A stretch of 64,000 nt of DNA from Helichrysum umbraculigerum (GCA_949592205.1 CATIUR010000001.1:40441001-40505000); one strand, 5' to 3'. Shown: positions 1 to 9,769, counted from the stretch's first letter. Notes: generated from the sequence alone by a model not told the origin. Program-made: numbers and translations.

Positions 1-219
1 ATGTGGTTGGGTAGCATGGGGGTCATATTGATATTGCATTTGAGGATCTAAGTACCCTATGTTATCCGAAAACATCATACTTTGGCTTTGGTATTCTCCA
101 TCTAAGTGGGTATTACCGCACATCCTACATCTATTTTCGATTGAATTAGCAAGACTTTGCATTTGATCTAAGTGTTCCCATTGTTTTAACATATCCCAAG
201 GGTTAATAACAGGTGGCAT
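1..219 (-). pseudogene. Family A gag-like protein, N-terminal fragment
   Basis: The minus-strand frame begins with ATG at 219 (MPPVINPWDM...) and runs out of the window. It corresponds to residues 1-73 of the intact 461-residue copy at 32901-34286. The zinc-knuckle-like motif seen elsewhere as CRMCGNTHLDGEC has its last Cys changed to Tyr here (GEY), because + strand ggtattctcc replaces ggcattctcc. The equivalent frame in the next unit carries an early stop after 80 residues, which would fall just outside this window. Probably non-functional. Confidence 0.75.
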
Positions 220-402
220 AGGGAGAAGGTTTCAGAATTAAAGTCGGGGGTGAGAAGGGAACTTAATCTAAAGTAATACTAAGGCAATCCTAACTACGCT
301 AAACTACGTGCAAAATGTAACTTCTGATAAGGATGGTGAGTCCCAGTCAAAAGGATCTCTTAAAAACTAACTTATCTAAACAGGCTCCAAATCGTACTAC
401 CG

Positions 403-420
403 TCCCCGGCAGCGGCGCCA
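403..420 (-). promoter_or_regulatory. Primer binding site of family A (tRNA-Asp type)
   Basis: The + strand reads TCCCCGGCAGCGGCGCCA, which matches the 3' end of plant tRNA-Asp (known from memory as TCCCCGGCAACGGCGCCA) with one difference. On the element's minus strand this is TGGCGCC..., the minus-strand primer site. It lies 6 nt from the LTR edge at 427 and fixes the orientation of the A element as minus. Confidence 0.85.
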
Positions 421-426
421 AAAACT

Positions 427-993
427 TGATGCGCCCTCAGCCGTCGGTGTCGTCGGTGCTGTTGTAACGACCGAGGGTGCGATCAGGGTGTTTTAAAATT
501 TATTTTGCTCGGGGCCTAAACCTCCAAACTACCTACTGGTACTAGGCACAAGTACCTGATACTAGTACGTGGTAAGGATGATCAGGGTCGTCTCCAGACG
601 GTCGAATTTGAAACGGAGCTCGTTTGGATAATTCAGTCCTCAAGATTGGGTTCAGATAGTTGGTTTTGTTTGGTTTTTATCTAATTAAAATAACTAAAGC
701 AATAAAATTAAAAAGAGCTAGCTAGCATATAAGGAACAACTAAGGATAAGGAAGGCGTGGTTCACCATGACTTCGGATAGTATAATATCGGGATTGTGTT
801 TATGATGGGGACACTTTCAGATTAATAGATTAACAGACTTTGGTGTAAACACTAGAACCCTACCAATTAAATTCCCATTGGCATGTCACTAGGAACTAGG
901 TTATCGTGATTCTGATCGGAGCAATACGCTAAACTCCTAATACTTACCTAGTTGAAAGATAAGCAACCTATTTTGGTGATTAACCGCGGTACA
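427..993 (-). repeat. Family A LTR fragment (3' end of the 5' LTR)
   Basis: It starts with TGATGCGCCC at the LTR/PBS edge and is collinear with the first 570 bp (+ coordinates) of the full 2929-bp LTR at 19516-22444. Homology ends in ggtaca, where B interior sequence begins. The LTR promoter part is therefore absent from this copy. Confidence 0.85.
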
Positions 994-997
994 AAGG

Positions 998-1156
998 ATG
1001 GAAGAATGTGAACAGCGTTCACTTGAAGCAGAAGAGTATGCGCGTGGACTAACACAACGACTAGCACTCGCAGAAGACAACGCCCGACAAGCTAGCAGGC
1101 TTGCAACCACTGTGGACCGTCTTGTCACGATGATGGAACAAATTAATCTACGTTAA
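998..1156 (+). CDS. Short coiled-coil-like ORF upstream of gag (B1)
   Basis: ATG at 998 opens a 52-residue frame (MEECEQRSLEAEEYARGLTQ...) rich in Glu, Arg, Leu and Ala, with heptad-like spacing suggestive of a helical coiled coil. The frame is still open upstream through the junction with the A LTR, so it may be the C-terminal tail of a longer ORF lost with the 5' end of the element. Related plant Tekay elements can carry a coiled-coil ORF before gag (recalled, not checked). The function is unknown. Confidence 0.45.
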   Translation: MEECEQRSLEAEEYARGLTQRLALAEDNARQASRLATTVDRLVTMMEQINLR

Positions 1157-1444
1157 GACTAGTGTAGTCCTTGTCTTGTAATCTATCCTGTAATCTATTA
1201 GCTATCTACGTGCTACTCTATAATTTCGTCGGATGTAACAATTCCCGACATCTTTTGTAATACATCTGTAGGATGTAACCTTTGAACTCGTACTATCTAT
1301 TAAATATTCCTTGCTGTTTCAACTCATATCAATTGTCATTATTCCTGTTGATGTTATGTACTACTGCTTTTATACATGTACATCTGTGACAATTACAAGT
1401 TCCTACAGAATCTCATTTATCTTCATTTCTTTTATTGAAGAATC

Positions 1445-4400
1445 ATGCCGCCAAAGACCAGACCTTACACCGATGCACAGATTACATCACTCATAACCCA
1501 GGCTGTTACTGAAGCCTTGGCCCGGAATACCCCACCAAACTCCACAAGAAACAGCGATACCGCTGGAACCTCTGCCGCCAAACCTTGTTCTTACAAGGAC
1601 TTTCAAAGCTGTAAACCCTCGAGTTTCAAGGGTTCTGAAGGAGCCATCGGACTGATCAGATGGTTCGAGAAAATGGAAACTGTTTTTCGTGTCAGTAAAT
1701 GCGCGGAGAACGACAAAGTAAACTTCGCCACCTGCTCTCTTGAAGATGATGCCCACTCTTGGTGGAATTCATATACCCAATCAGTGGGTGCTGACATTGC
1801 CTACCAACTCACTTGGGAGGAATTGAAGGCAAAACTCACTGCCAAATACTGCTCTATCGCCAAACTCCAAAACCTAGTTGAGGAGTTCTGGAACTTAAAG
1901 GTTCAGGGTGGTGACATCGATGGTTATACCACCAGGTTTCAACAACTAGCTGCCCTCCGCCCAGCTATGGTAAGCACTGAACCTGATAAAATCAGGAAGT
2001 ACGCCCTTGGTCTCCCTGATTTTGTTCGGGGACACGTCATCTCTTCCAAACCAAGCACCATTGACGGTGCAATCTCATTGGCCCAAGACCTGATGTCTAT
2101 GAGTCAAGATTCTGAACCACCCACTTCATCCTCCCAAAACAACAAACGCAAGTGGTCTGACTACCACAACAACCACTCCAACCAACAAAACAAGAAACCT
2201 GACACCATCAAAGCCTACAACACCACCACTGACATCATCCGGGGTTACACTGGGAGCAAACCATATTGTCCCAAGTGCAGCCGTCACCATGAAGGTTCCT
2301 GTGGTCCCTTTTGCAACAATTGCAAGAGGTATGGCCATCTCACCAAAGACTGTCGCTCTCCTGCCAACAACAATTCCAACAACAACACCAGACCACCCAA
2401 AGTATGCTTTGAGTGTGGGAAACATGGGCATTTCAGAGATTCATGCCCAAAACTGAAGAACAACAACAACAACAACCGTAACAACAACAACAACAACACC
2501 CGCAGCAGAGCTTTCGTCATCAAATCTGGGGACGCCCGCCAAGACCCGAATGTGGTCTTGGGTATGTTCCTCCTCAACAACTTAACTGCTTCTGTTCTAT
2601 TTGATACTGGTGCTGATAGAAGCTTTATCTCCGATGATTTTTGCCCATTACTTGACATCACTCCTGTTGCCTTAGATGTTAAGTACACTGTAGAGCTAGC
2701 CAATGGAAAACTTGTAGAAACCACCAGTGTGATACCTAATTGCACTTTAAACCTAGCTGACGAAACCTTTTCGATCGACCTTATACCCATTGAAATCGGA
2801 AGTTTCGACGTCATTATTGGAATGGACTGGTTGTCTAAACATCGAGCTGAAATCGTTTGTCATGATAAAATTGTCTGTATCCCACTCACTGTTGGTGGAA
2901 CCTTGATCATACAGGGGGAGACCGGTGGGACGGGACTCAATATAATATCCTGCTTAAAAACCCGAAAATTTCTGAGAAAGGGTTACCCTGCCATACTCGC
3001 ACACATTACAGAGAAGAAGTCGGAGGAGAAGCGACTTGAGGATGTGCCAATTGTTAGAGACTTTCCCGAAGTCTTTCCGGAAGAACTACCTGGTTTACCT
3101 CCACCTAGACAGGTTGAGTTCTCAATTGATCTCGTGCCGGGTGCCGCACCGGTGGCCCGCGCACCATACCGTTTAGCCCCATCCGAACTTCAAGAGTTGT
3201 CCTCTCAGTTACAGGAACTTCTGGATCGAGGATTCATTAGACCGAGTTCTTCACCTTGGGGAGCTCCGGTCTTATTTGTCAAAAAGAAGGACGGTTCATT
3301 CCGAATGTGCATCGACTACCGAGAATTGAACAAATTGACCGTCAAGAACCGTTATCCACTCCCTCGCATTGATGATCTATTCGACCAACTTCAGGGTTCA
3401 AGTCTCTACTCAAAAATCGACCTGAGATCAGGTTATCATCAGTTACGAGTTCGCGATGCCGATATTCCAAAAACTGCTTTCAGAACTCGTTACGGGCACT
3501 ACGAATTTCAAGTGATGCCCTTTGGTCTAACCAACGCACCGGCTGTATTCATGGATCTCATGAACCGAGTGTGCAAACCTTACCTCGATAAGTTTGTCAT
3601 TGTCTTTATCGATGACATACTCATTTACTCGCGCAACGACCAAGAACATGCGCAACACCTCAAAACCATCCTTGAACTCCTTAGACACGAGGAGCTTTAT
3701 GCCAAATTCTCTAAGTGTGAGTTCTGGATACAAACTGTTCAATTCCTTGGTCACGTGATCGACAGTCAGGGAATCCGCGTTGACCCATCAAAAATCGAGG
3801 CTATCAAAGACTGGCAAGCACCCACCTCTGCAACTGAAGTACGACAATTCTTGGGTCTTGCTGGGTACTATCGGCGATTTATCGAAAATTTCTCCAAAAT
3901 AGCTCAACCACTCACGGTACTGACTCAGAAGGACAAAAGGTTCGATTGGACCGATAAACAAGAGTCAGCGTTCCAATTATTAAAACAAAAGCTTTGCAGT
4001 GCTCCAATTCTATCCTTACCCGAAGGCACCGATGACTTCGTGGTATATTGCGATGCTTCTCACCAAGGTCTCGGTTGCGTGCTGATGCAACGAGACAAAG
4101 TCATTGCCTATGCCTCACGACAGCTGAAAATTCACGAAAAGAACTACACCACTCATGATCTCGAACTGGGAGCTGTCGTTTTTGCTCTCAAAATATGGAG
4201 ACATTATCTCTACGGCACTAAGTGCACAATCTTTACCGATCACAAAAGTCTCCAACATATATTCGATCAGAAGGATCTCAATATGAGGCAACGTCGATGG
4301 GTCGAGTTGCTTACCGATTACGATTGCGAGATCAAGTACCATCCAGGGAAGGCTAATGTTCTAGCCGATGCCCTCAGTCGAAAGGAACGACAAAAACCAC

Positions 4401-4882
4401 TTCGAGTCCGAGCCCTCAGTATGACCATTCACAACGATCTTACCATTCAGATTCATACCGCTCAGATCGAAGCCCTGAAACCTGAAAACATCAAAAATGA
4501 AGCCTTACGGGGTATTGACAAGCAGTTTGAAACCAAACCTAACGGGATTAGGTATTTCTCAAACCGAATCTGGTTGCCTAGTTTCGGGAACCTACGAGAC
4601 TTGGTGATGGATGAAGCTCACAAGTCCAAATATTCTATCCATCCGGGATCCGATAAGATGTACCACGGCATCAAGGAATTTTATTGGTGGCCAAACATGA
4701 AAGCCGAAATCGCCACTTATGCCAGCAAGTGTCTTACTTGCTCGAAAGTCAAAACCGAACATCAGAAACCTTCTGGTTTACTCCAACAACCTGAAATCCC
4801 TGAATGGAAATGGGAACAATATGCCATGGATTTCATAACCAAACTACCAAGTCGGCGAGCGGTTGCGATACCATTTGGGTGA
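1445..4882 (+). CDS. gag-pol: Tekay Gag-Pro-RT-RNaseH-integrase polyprotein, first part (B1), frame-broken
   Basis: 1145 residues. Gag (about 1-260) makes the virus-like particle. Two CCHC zinc knuckles follow, C290-C303 (CNNCKRYGHLTKDC) and C321-C334 (CFECGKHGHFRDSC). The aspartic protease has DTGA at D387 and IIGMDW downstream. Reverse transcriptase carries the catalytic FIDD box (D723, D724). RNase H starts around D870 (VVYCDAS). The integrase zinc-binding region starts near H1059 and the first catalytic Asp is D1129 (YAMDF). The frame then shifts around 4850-4870 and stops at 4882; the rest of integrase is in another frame (4804-5892). The identical break in B2 shows it predates the duplication. 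The Asn-rich stretch after the knuckles is an AAC microsatellite. ATG 1445 follows a stop-rich leader and matches the MPPK gag start also seen in C. Confidence 0.93.
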   Translation: MPPKTRPYTDAQITSLITQAVTEALARNTPPNSTRNSDTAGTSAAKPCSYKDFQSCKPSSFKGSEGAIGLIRWFEKMETVFRVSKCAENDKVNFATCSLEDDAHSWWNSYTQSVGADIAYQLTWEELKAKLTAKYCSIAKLQNLVEEFWNLKVQGGDIDGYTTRFQQLAALRPAMVSTEPDKIRKYALGLPDFVRGHVISSKPSTIDGAISLAQDLMSMSQDSEPPTSSSQNNKRKWSDYHNNHSNQQNKKPDTIKAYNTTTDIIRGYTGSKPYCPKCSRHHEGSCGPFCNNCKRYGHLTKDCRSPANNNSNNNTRPPKVCFECGKHGHFRDSCPKLKNNNNNNRNNNNNNTRSRAFVIKSGDARQDPNVVLGMFLLNNLTASVLFDTGADRSFISDDFCPLLDITPVALDVKYTVELANGKLVETTSVIPNCTLNLADETFSIDLIPIEIGSFDVIIGMDWLSKHRAEIVCHDKIVCIPLTVGGTLIIQGETGGTGLNIISCLKTRKFLRKGYPAILAHITEKKSEEKRLEDVPIVRDFPEVFPEELPGLPPPRQVEFSIDLVPGAAPVARAPYRLAPSELQELSSQLQELLDRGFIRPSSSPWGAPVLFVKKKDGSFRMCIDYRELNKLTVKNRYPLPRIDDLFDQLQGSSLYSKIDLRSGYHQLRVRDADIPKTAFRTRYGHYEFQVMPFGLTNAPAVFMDLMNRVCKPYLDKFVIVFIDDILIYSRNDQEHAQHLKTILELLRHEELYAKFSKCEFWIQTVQFLGHVIDSQGIRVDPSKIEAIKDWQAPTSATEVRQFLGLAGYYRRFIENFSKIAQPLTVLTQKDKRFDWTDKQESAFQLLKQKLCSAPILSLPEGTDDFVVYCDASHQGLGCVLMQRDKVIAYASRQLKIHEKNYTTHDLELGAVVFALKIWRHYLYGTKCTIFTDHKSLQHIFDQKDLNMRQRRWVELLTDYDCEIKYHPGKANVLADALSRKERQKPLRVRALSMTIHNDLTIQIHTAQIEALKPENIKNEALRGIDKQFETKPNGIRYFSNRIWLPSFGNLRDLVMDEAHKSKYSIHPGSDKMYHGIKEFYWWPNMKAEIATYASKCLTCSKVKTEHQKPSGLLQQPEIPEWKWEQYAMDFITKLPSRRAVAIPFG

Positions 4883-5892
4883 TCGTCGATCGTCTCACCA
4901 AATCTGCTCATTTCCTGGCAATCAAAGAAAACGATAAAATGGAACGCCTTGCACAAATCTACATCAAAGAAATCGTTTCTCATCACGGCGTTCCAATCTC
5001 GATCATCTCTGACAGAGATGCCCGTTTCACTTCTCGTTTTTGGCAATCACTTCAAAAAGCTTTGGGTACTCGTCTTGATATGAGTACTGCGTACCATCCT
5101 CAAACCGATGGCCAAAGTGAACGAAGCATTCAAACACTAGAAGATATGCTACGCGCCTGCGTAGTTGATTTCGGTACAAACTGGGAAAGACATTTACCGT
5201 TGTGCGAATTCTCGTACAATAACAGTTATCATGCCAGCATTAAGGCTGCACCTTTTGAGGCACTGTACGGTCGTAAGTGCCGATCACCGATCTGTTGGAC
5301 TGAGGTGGGAGATAGTCAACTCACTGGTCCTGAACTCATTCACGCCACCACAGAGAAAATTGTGGAAATCCAAAACAGACTCAAAGCCGCACGTGATCGT
5401 CAGAAAAGTTATGCTGACGTGAGACGCAAACCACTCGAGTTCCAAGTTGGGGATCGAGTACTCTTGAAAGTATCGCCTTGGAAAGGCGTCATCAATTTTG
5501 GCAAACGCGGGAAGTTAAATCCCAGATACATTGGGCCTTTTGAGATCCTCGAACGGATTGGCCCCGTAGCTTATCGATTGCAGCTGCCATCCGAACTCAG
5601 CAGCGTGCACCCTACTTTTCATATCTCAAATTTGAAGAAGTGTCTGTCTGATGAGACACTTATTATTCCACTAGATGAAATTCGTGTTGACGATAAACTT
5701 CATTTCGTTGAGGAACCCGCTGAAATCATGGACCGTGAGGTCAAACAACTGAAACAAAGTAGTATTCCCATCGTCAAGGTCAGATGGAATTCGCGGCGTG
5801 GTCCGGAATTCACCTGGGAACGGGAAGACCAAATGCGACTCAAATATCCTCAACTCTTCACTGATTCCACATCAAACACGACTTCGAACTAA
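4804..5892 (+). CDS. Tekay integrase core and chromodomain, second part (B1)
   Basis: 362-residue frame holding the remainder of integrase. The first 22 or so residues are the alternative frame of the upstream ORF; true homology starts about 4865 (GCDTIWVIVDRLTKSAHF). The remaining catalytic residues are D70 (DRDARF) and E106 (GQSER), giving the D-35-E spacing, while the first Asp is in the upstream frame. Residues about 299-345 (FVEEPAEIMDRE ... VRWNSRRGPEFTWERE) are a chromodomain of the type found at the C-terminus of chromovirus integrases, thought to steer insertion into heterochromatin. ATG 4804 is not expected to be a real start. The stop is 35 bp before the 3' LTR. Confidence 0.9.
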   Translation: MEMGTICHGFHNQTTKSASGCDTIWVIVDRLTKSAHFLAIKENDKMERLAQIYIKEIVSHHGVPISIISDRDARFTSRFWQSLQKALGTRLDMSTAYHPQTDGQSERSIQTLEDMLRACVVDFGTNWERHLPLCEFSYNNSYHASIKAAPFEALYGRKCRSPICWTEVGDSQLTGPELIHATTEKIVEIQNRLKAARDRQKSYADVRRKPLEFQVGDRVLLKVSPWKGVINFGKRGKLNPRYIGPFEILERIGPVAYRLQLPSELSSVHPTFHISNLKKCLSDETLIIPLDEIRVDDKLHFVEEPAEIMDREVKQLKQSSIPIVKVRWNSRRGPEFTWEREDQMRLKYPQLFTDSTSNTTSN

Positions 5893-5913
5893 ATTTCGGG
5901 ACGAAATCCTTCT

Positions 5914-5926
5914 AACAGGGGGAGAA
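5914..5926 (+). promoter_or_regulatory. Polypurine tract of B1
   Basis: AACAGGGGGAGAA lies directly before the TGTAACACC start of the 3' LTR. It is the plus-strand primer site for reverse transcription. The same tract in reverse complement abuts the C element LTR at 27031. Confidence 0.9.
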
Positions 5927-6633
5927 TGTAACACCCGCCAAAAATTAGGACTAGTAATTAGTGCCTAATCATATATTAATACATGTAATTAGTTCTGTGT
6001 TAGGCTAATTAATGTATCGAATTATATATATTGTTGAATATATACGAAAATGCGATTTGATTAAATCGTACGCAATTTAAATCGGACGTGTTTCGATTCA
6101 ATTTAATACGGACGTTGGTGACCCATTTTATTAAATAATGCTTTACATCAAAAATATTATTATGATAATATTTCGTATTCATTCGTATCGTACAAACCGA
6201 ACTTACACAATTTAAAATATCAAAACACACAAACTAAATAAACAAACTTACATTTTATAACTCAAACATAAATTAAATTGTAAAATATTTAAATAAAACA
6301 TCGCGTAATAAATTGTATTTTAAAATTTATAATTAAAATGTAAATAATTATTTAACGTTTAAACGACGGAGCAAACGAACACCACGCGGAACGCGGGGCG
6401 GGAAAGCTGAAAAGTGGGGATAAACCCCCACCTCCATCTTTCATTTTCTTCATTTCATTTCTTTATCACTCTCTCTCCTTCCTTTTTCTCTCTTTCACCA
6501 AAACACCCCAAAATCCACAAAAATCGCAAATAACAACACGAAACACAACCGGATCAACAATATTTTTAGAGATTCACGACCACCTCGCGACGATCTACAA
6601 CGCTATCTTTCCGGATTTTCATTTCGGCAAATT

Positions 6634-6639
6634 GTAAGT
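6634..6639 (+). promoter_or_regulatory. Possible 5' splice donor in the B LTR leader
   Basis: GTAAGT follows aaatt after the CT-rich leader. A comparable GTAAGG lies at the matching place in the C LTR (minus strand, 26536-26541). Splicing from here is inferred, not shown. Confidence 0.35.
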
Positions 6640-6819
6640 TTCCGACAAAATCCCGAAATCTCTCGAATCTTAGTATTTTTCACTTGTGGTTGTTTATATA
6701 ACATATATATGTCCCTTACTAAGTATATAACACGATTTCATAGCTTAAAAACGAGTTTAAAACGGAATTTTGGCCGGAAAAACATTAACAGCCGGACTTT
6801 CTGGGCCGGTGTTCATCCA

Positions 6820-7115
6820 TGCGACACAAGCCTTGTGTCGCATGTTGTGTCGTATTTTACCCTTTGTGTCGCACATTATGTCGTATTTCCCATGTTATGT
6901 CGTACCAAAGAATTTGTGTCGTAAGTTTTGCGACACAACCACTATGTCGTATTCTATGTCGTATTTCCATACGACACAATCACTATGTCGCTGTTGAATC
7001 AGCATCTCGCATCTATGCGACACAACCCTTGTGTCGCATAGACATTGTGTCGCATTTTTATGCGACACAACCCTTGTGTCGCATGACAAACTTTTGTGTC
7101 GCATATTGTGTCGCA
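6820..7115. repeat. Palindromic TGCGACACAA/TTGTGTCGCA array in the B LTR
   Basis: About a dozen occurrences of TGCGACACAA, its complement TTGTGTCGCA and variants (TACGACACAA, TGTGTCGTAT, TATGTCGTAT), arranged as back-to-back inverted pairs such as TGCGACACAA then CCC then TTGTGTCGCA. Each pair can form a strong hairpin. B2 carries the same array at 16357-16652. Confidence 0.85.
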
Positions 7116-7264
7116 AAACACAGAAAACTCAGATTTTTACTAAGTGTCGAGACTCAAAATTTATCACTCGATTTTACCCGAATTCAGATCCCAGATGCGT
7201 TTTTCGTCAAAGCAATATAGTAGAAATAAAAATTTTCCAAGCTGACCTGGCAGCTCGACCCCAG

Positions 7265-7341
7265 CCAGGGGCTCTGCCCCTTGGACCCCGCCAGGGGCTG
7301 CCGCCCCTTGGACCCCGCTACCAGGGGCGCTGCCCCCGGAC
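7265..7341. repeat. CCAGGGGC/GCCCC short repeats in the B LTR
   Basis: Three degenerate copies of a unit with CCAGGGGC, GCCCCTTGG and ACCCCG; CCAGGGGC can pair with GCCCCTTGG. GC content is much higher than in the surroundings. The B2 copy lies at 16802-16878. Confidence 0.7.
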
Positions 7342-8048
7342 TCCCGTACTAAGATTTCGTAACGGCTTCTAAAACACAATCAAAACACATTTTTCAAGTA
7401 AAACGCCACGAAATCAAAATAATAATAGTTGAGATTATTATTACAAATCCTTCACCAACGGGCCGTACATGTTTTCAAACACTTAACAAATCAACCAAAT
7501 CGTAGTAATTTGGACATATATATAGTTGTGTAACAACTACAAGGGTGATCTCTTGAGATACCCAATCATGTTTATAACCATCGCGTGTCGTGGACACCCT
7601 CAGGTTACAAGTCTTTGGACTTCATACTCGGCTAATCAACTCAAGTTTATTAAGTTAAACTCATAAGACTCAGGTGAGTCTCATAGCCCCTCTTTTACTG
7701 TTTTACTCAGGGGTGTGATATACTGCTCAACTTTTAACATGTGAACGCAAGTACCAACTTTTCATATACTACATGAGTTTTTCGAAACTAATCATTTTAA
7801 AGTCCTCCGTCAGCATAGTTGTTAATACGTTGTAGCGTGAATATTAGTATATGGTACCATATAGGATTGACCCTCCTCGTCCGGGTTAGCAAGCACTAAC
7901 CGGGTAAACGGACGTACTAATATTTGGGAAGACGAATGTTGATTAGGCATTCGTGGAGGCACCTCGCCCGAAATTCTCTATAGGGGACCCGGCCCTCGAG
8001 TTAAGCTCAACTATGTGCTCATGGCTGTATACACGATGATTATCATTA

Positions 8049-8115
8049 AATTGCTGGATGCAATTCACTATTTAATCGCTGGATGCGATTCATTATTTAA
8101 TTGCTGGATGCAATT
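8049..8115. repeat. Three 25-bp hairpin units with a compensatory change in the B LTR
   Basis: Units at 8049-8065, 8074-8090 and 8099-8115 read AATTGC-TGGAT-GCAATT, AATCGC-TGGAT-GCGATT and AATTGC-TGGAT-GCAATT. The middle unit differs on both arms so that pairing is kept. The loop TGGAT is constant. Confidence 0.85.
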
Positions 8116-8495
8116 CATTATTTAAATCTTGCGGTTCATACGATATAACTGATTTCAAACCTGTGAGCTCACCAGCTTTATAGCTGACCTTTTAGCATAT
8201 ATCGCAGGTACCCAGCAGTAGGATGTTTCTGCTCAGGATTTAGCTCGAGTCAGCATACAGACGATTGAGATTTTCTTGCATTAGTATATTTTGTATAAGT
8301 ACTTATGTACTGAAATCTCATTTTATTTAACACTCGAGTTATGTAACGCTTTAAATGTTGTAAACATTTCAGAAATCAATATATTTTGTTAAAACGACGC
8401 ATATAGAGTCGTTTGCTATATATCTTTGTGCTTTGTTATTGATTAGTAACACCCAAATCAAGCTTCCGCAAATCATCAAATTTGGGGGTGTTACA

Positions 8496-9769
8496 CAATC
8501 AGTGGAAGAGGCATGGTAAAGTGAGTGATTTGTATTATTTGAGGTAAAACAAAGCTCTCGACTTTTTCTACCTCTTGAGTTTTTGGTTGTTCGGGTTGGT
8601 CAAAGAGTTCCTCATCACTCCATGACGTGTACGTCATTATGTAAGGGAGAGATGGTTTGTAGGGTGCTCTTGATGTAAAACCCACCTTGCTTCCTAAAGC
8701 CTTTGGTTGGATGATAACGTTGTACTCTAGGCATGGAGGTGGGACAATGTCCATTAGTGTCTCCAATCTTGTAGCAACATTATCATCAAATACTTGGGTG
8801 TTTGTCTCCTCTAAGGTACTAGTGGAGTCGATTAGATCAGGAAGTGAATCAATCAAAGAGAATTTTGGGATACAGTCAATCACAACTGGTTGTGGGACAT
8901 GTTCAACCATATCAGTTTGAATGAGTTCATTACTCAGAGTCGGTATGTATTCCTTCAGTCCATGTGAAGCCGAGTCTTCTATGTAAATCTCCAAATTCGG
9001 GCTTTCCATCTCGATCTCTTCGTCTACTTCGTCATCCTCGTCACTCTGGCCAGAAGTTTCGAGTTGCAGTGGTTCGGAAAGTTCTTCTAGAACATCCGTC
9101 GATCTTTGACGTTGATAGGTCGGGAATAGGTGAAATTGTAGGTTTAGAAGATTGGGTTGGTGTGGGAGTCGAAGGGATATTGAAACCGAACTCATGAAAA
9201 TGTAAGTCTGTATCTGGTGTGCTAGATGTGGTGTGTGTGCGTCTCTCAACGTTCTGTATCCTAGATTTGGCTCCATCTTGAAACCTACTCTCCTCACTAC
9301 TCTCCTGGGCTTGTGTTGGTATTTCAGTAGAGAATTTAGACATATTATAAGTTTAACTTCTAAGTATGTCCTCTTGTTCTCTAATCATTTCTTCAAGTGA
9401 TTCGGAAGGAGGTGATAAAGCAGCATTACTGCTGAGACAGGCTAAGGGCATATCTCTCAAGTCAGGGATCTCGCAGGATTGTGGTATACTTACAGGGTGA
9501 GGTGAGTGTGGGTAGATTTCGAATGGTTAGGGATAAAAAGGTTGGTATGGATGTGGTTGGGTAGCATGGGGGTCATATTGATATTGCATTTGAGGATCTA
9601 AGTACCCTATGTTATCCGAAAACATCATACTTTGGCTTTGGCATTCTCCATCTAAGTGGGTATTACCGCACATCCTACATCTATTTTCGATTGAATTAGC
9701 AAGACTTTGCATTTGATCTAAGCGTTCCCATTGTTTTAACATATCCCAAGGGTTAATAACAGGTGGCAT
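8496..9769 (-). pseudogene. Family A gag-like gene remnant, truncated by B1
   Basis: Reads from ATG 9769. Compared with the intact copy at 32901-34286 it has a TAA after residue 80 (QPFEI context, + strand ggttagggat), a second TAA near 9357 (ILRS, Gln codon lost), a 5-bp deletion near 9090 that shifts frame, and loss of the C-terminal 35 or so residues because B1 interrupts it. The zinc-knuckle-like CRMCGNTHLDGEC is intact here. Non-coding relic. Confidence 0.85.

Larger units (their letters stand above)
1..993 (-). mobile_element. Partial family A element (gag start, PBS, LTR fragment), cut by window edge and by B
   Basis: This segment matches 9551-10530 and 19090-20088 closely, and also the A copies further right. 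On the minus strand it runs from an LTR fragment through a tRNA-Asp-type primer site to the start of a gag-like frame. Homology to the intact A LTR stops at about 993, where the sequence switches to the interior of a plus-strand Tekay element. It is therefore the left-most visible end of the A/B tandem unit. A 13-bp stretch near 682-694 is present here but missing at the equivalent place in the second unit, so the two units are truly distinct copies. Confidence 0.85.
994..8495 (+). mobile_element. 5'-truncated Tekay-clade Ty3/gypsy element, copy B1
   Basis: Plus-strand chromovirus with short upstream ORF, gag, protease, RT, RNase H, integrase with chromodomain, PPT and a complete 3' LTR (5927-8495). 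The 5' LTR and primer site are missing: the element starts abruptly inside its interior at 994, next to an A LTR fragment. The 3' LTR ends TGTTACA and continues directly into the A gag-like frame (caatcagtgg), so B originally inserted in that frame. Positions 1157-1444 hold untranslated leader with no supported gene. The copy at 10531-18034 is a near-identical tandem duplicate that shares both unusual ends. Confidence 0.92.
5927..8495 (+). repeat. 3' LTR of B1 (2569 bp)
   Basis: Begins TGTAACACCC and ends GGTGTTACA (short inverted ends TGTAACACC/GGTGTTACA). It contains an AT-rich U3-like part (5930-6360), a CT-rich leader (6440-6500), a GTAAGT donor-like site (6634), a palindromic TGCGACACAA array (6820-7115), CCAGGGGC repeats (7265-7341) and three 25-bp hairpin units (8049-8115). 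Small ORFs over the palindrome array are by-products of the repeats. No second LTR is left in this copy. Confidence 0.93.

Noticed and set aside
403..420. Possible tRNA gene remnants (CCCCGGC..GGCGCCA and CTCTGATACCA strings)
   Set aside because: Only the 3' 13-18 nt match tRNAs and each lies 3-6 nt from an LTR edge, so they are retrotransposon primer sites.
1311..1496. Hydrophobic 61-residue ORF before gag (also 10848-11033)
   Set aside because: Overlaps the gag start in another frame with no signal or domain; treated as leader.
2126..2814. Long minus-strand frames opposite gag (also 11663-12351)
   Set aside because: Shadows of the plus-strand gag-pol frame, Val/Leu-rich because of the Asn-rich repeat.
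6819..7220. Cys/His/Arg-rich small ORFs in several frames
   Set aside because: They are translations of the TGCGACACAA palindrome array; no start context and all frames open by repeat composition. Same at 16356-16757.
8687..9197. Plus-strand ORFs opposite the A gag-like gene (also 18226-18736, 33199, 40716)
   Set aside because: Antisense shadows; they lack any motif and follow the coding strand's conservation.
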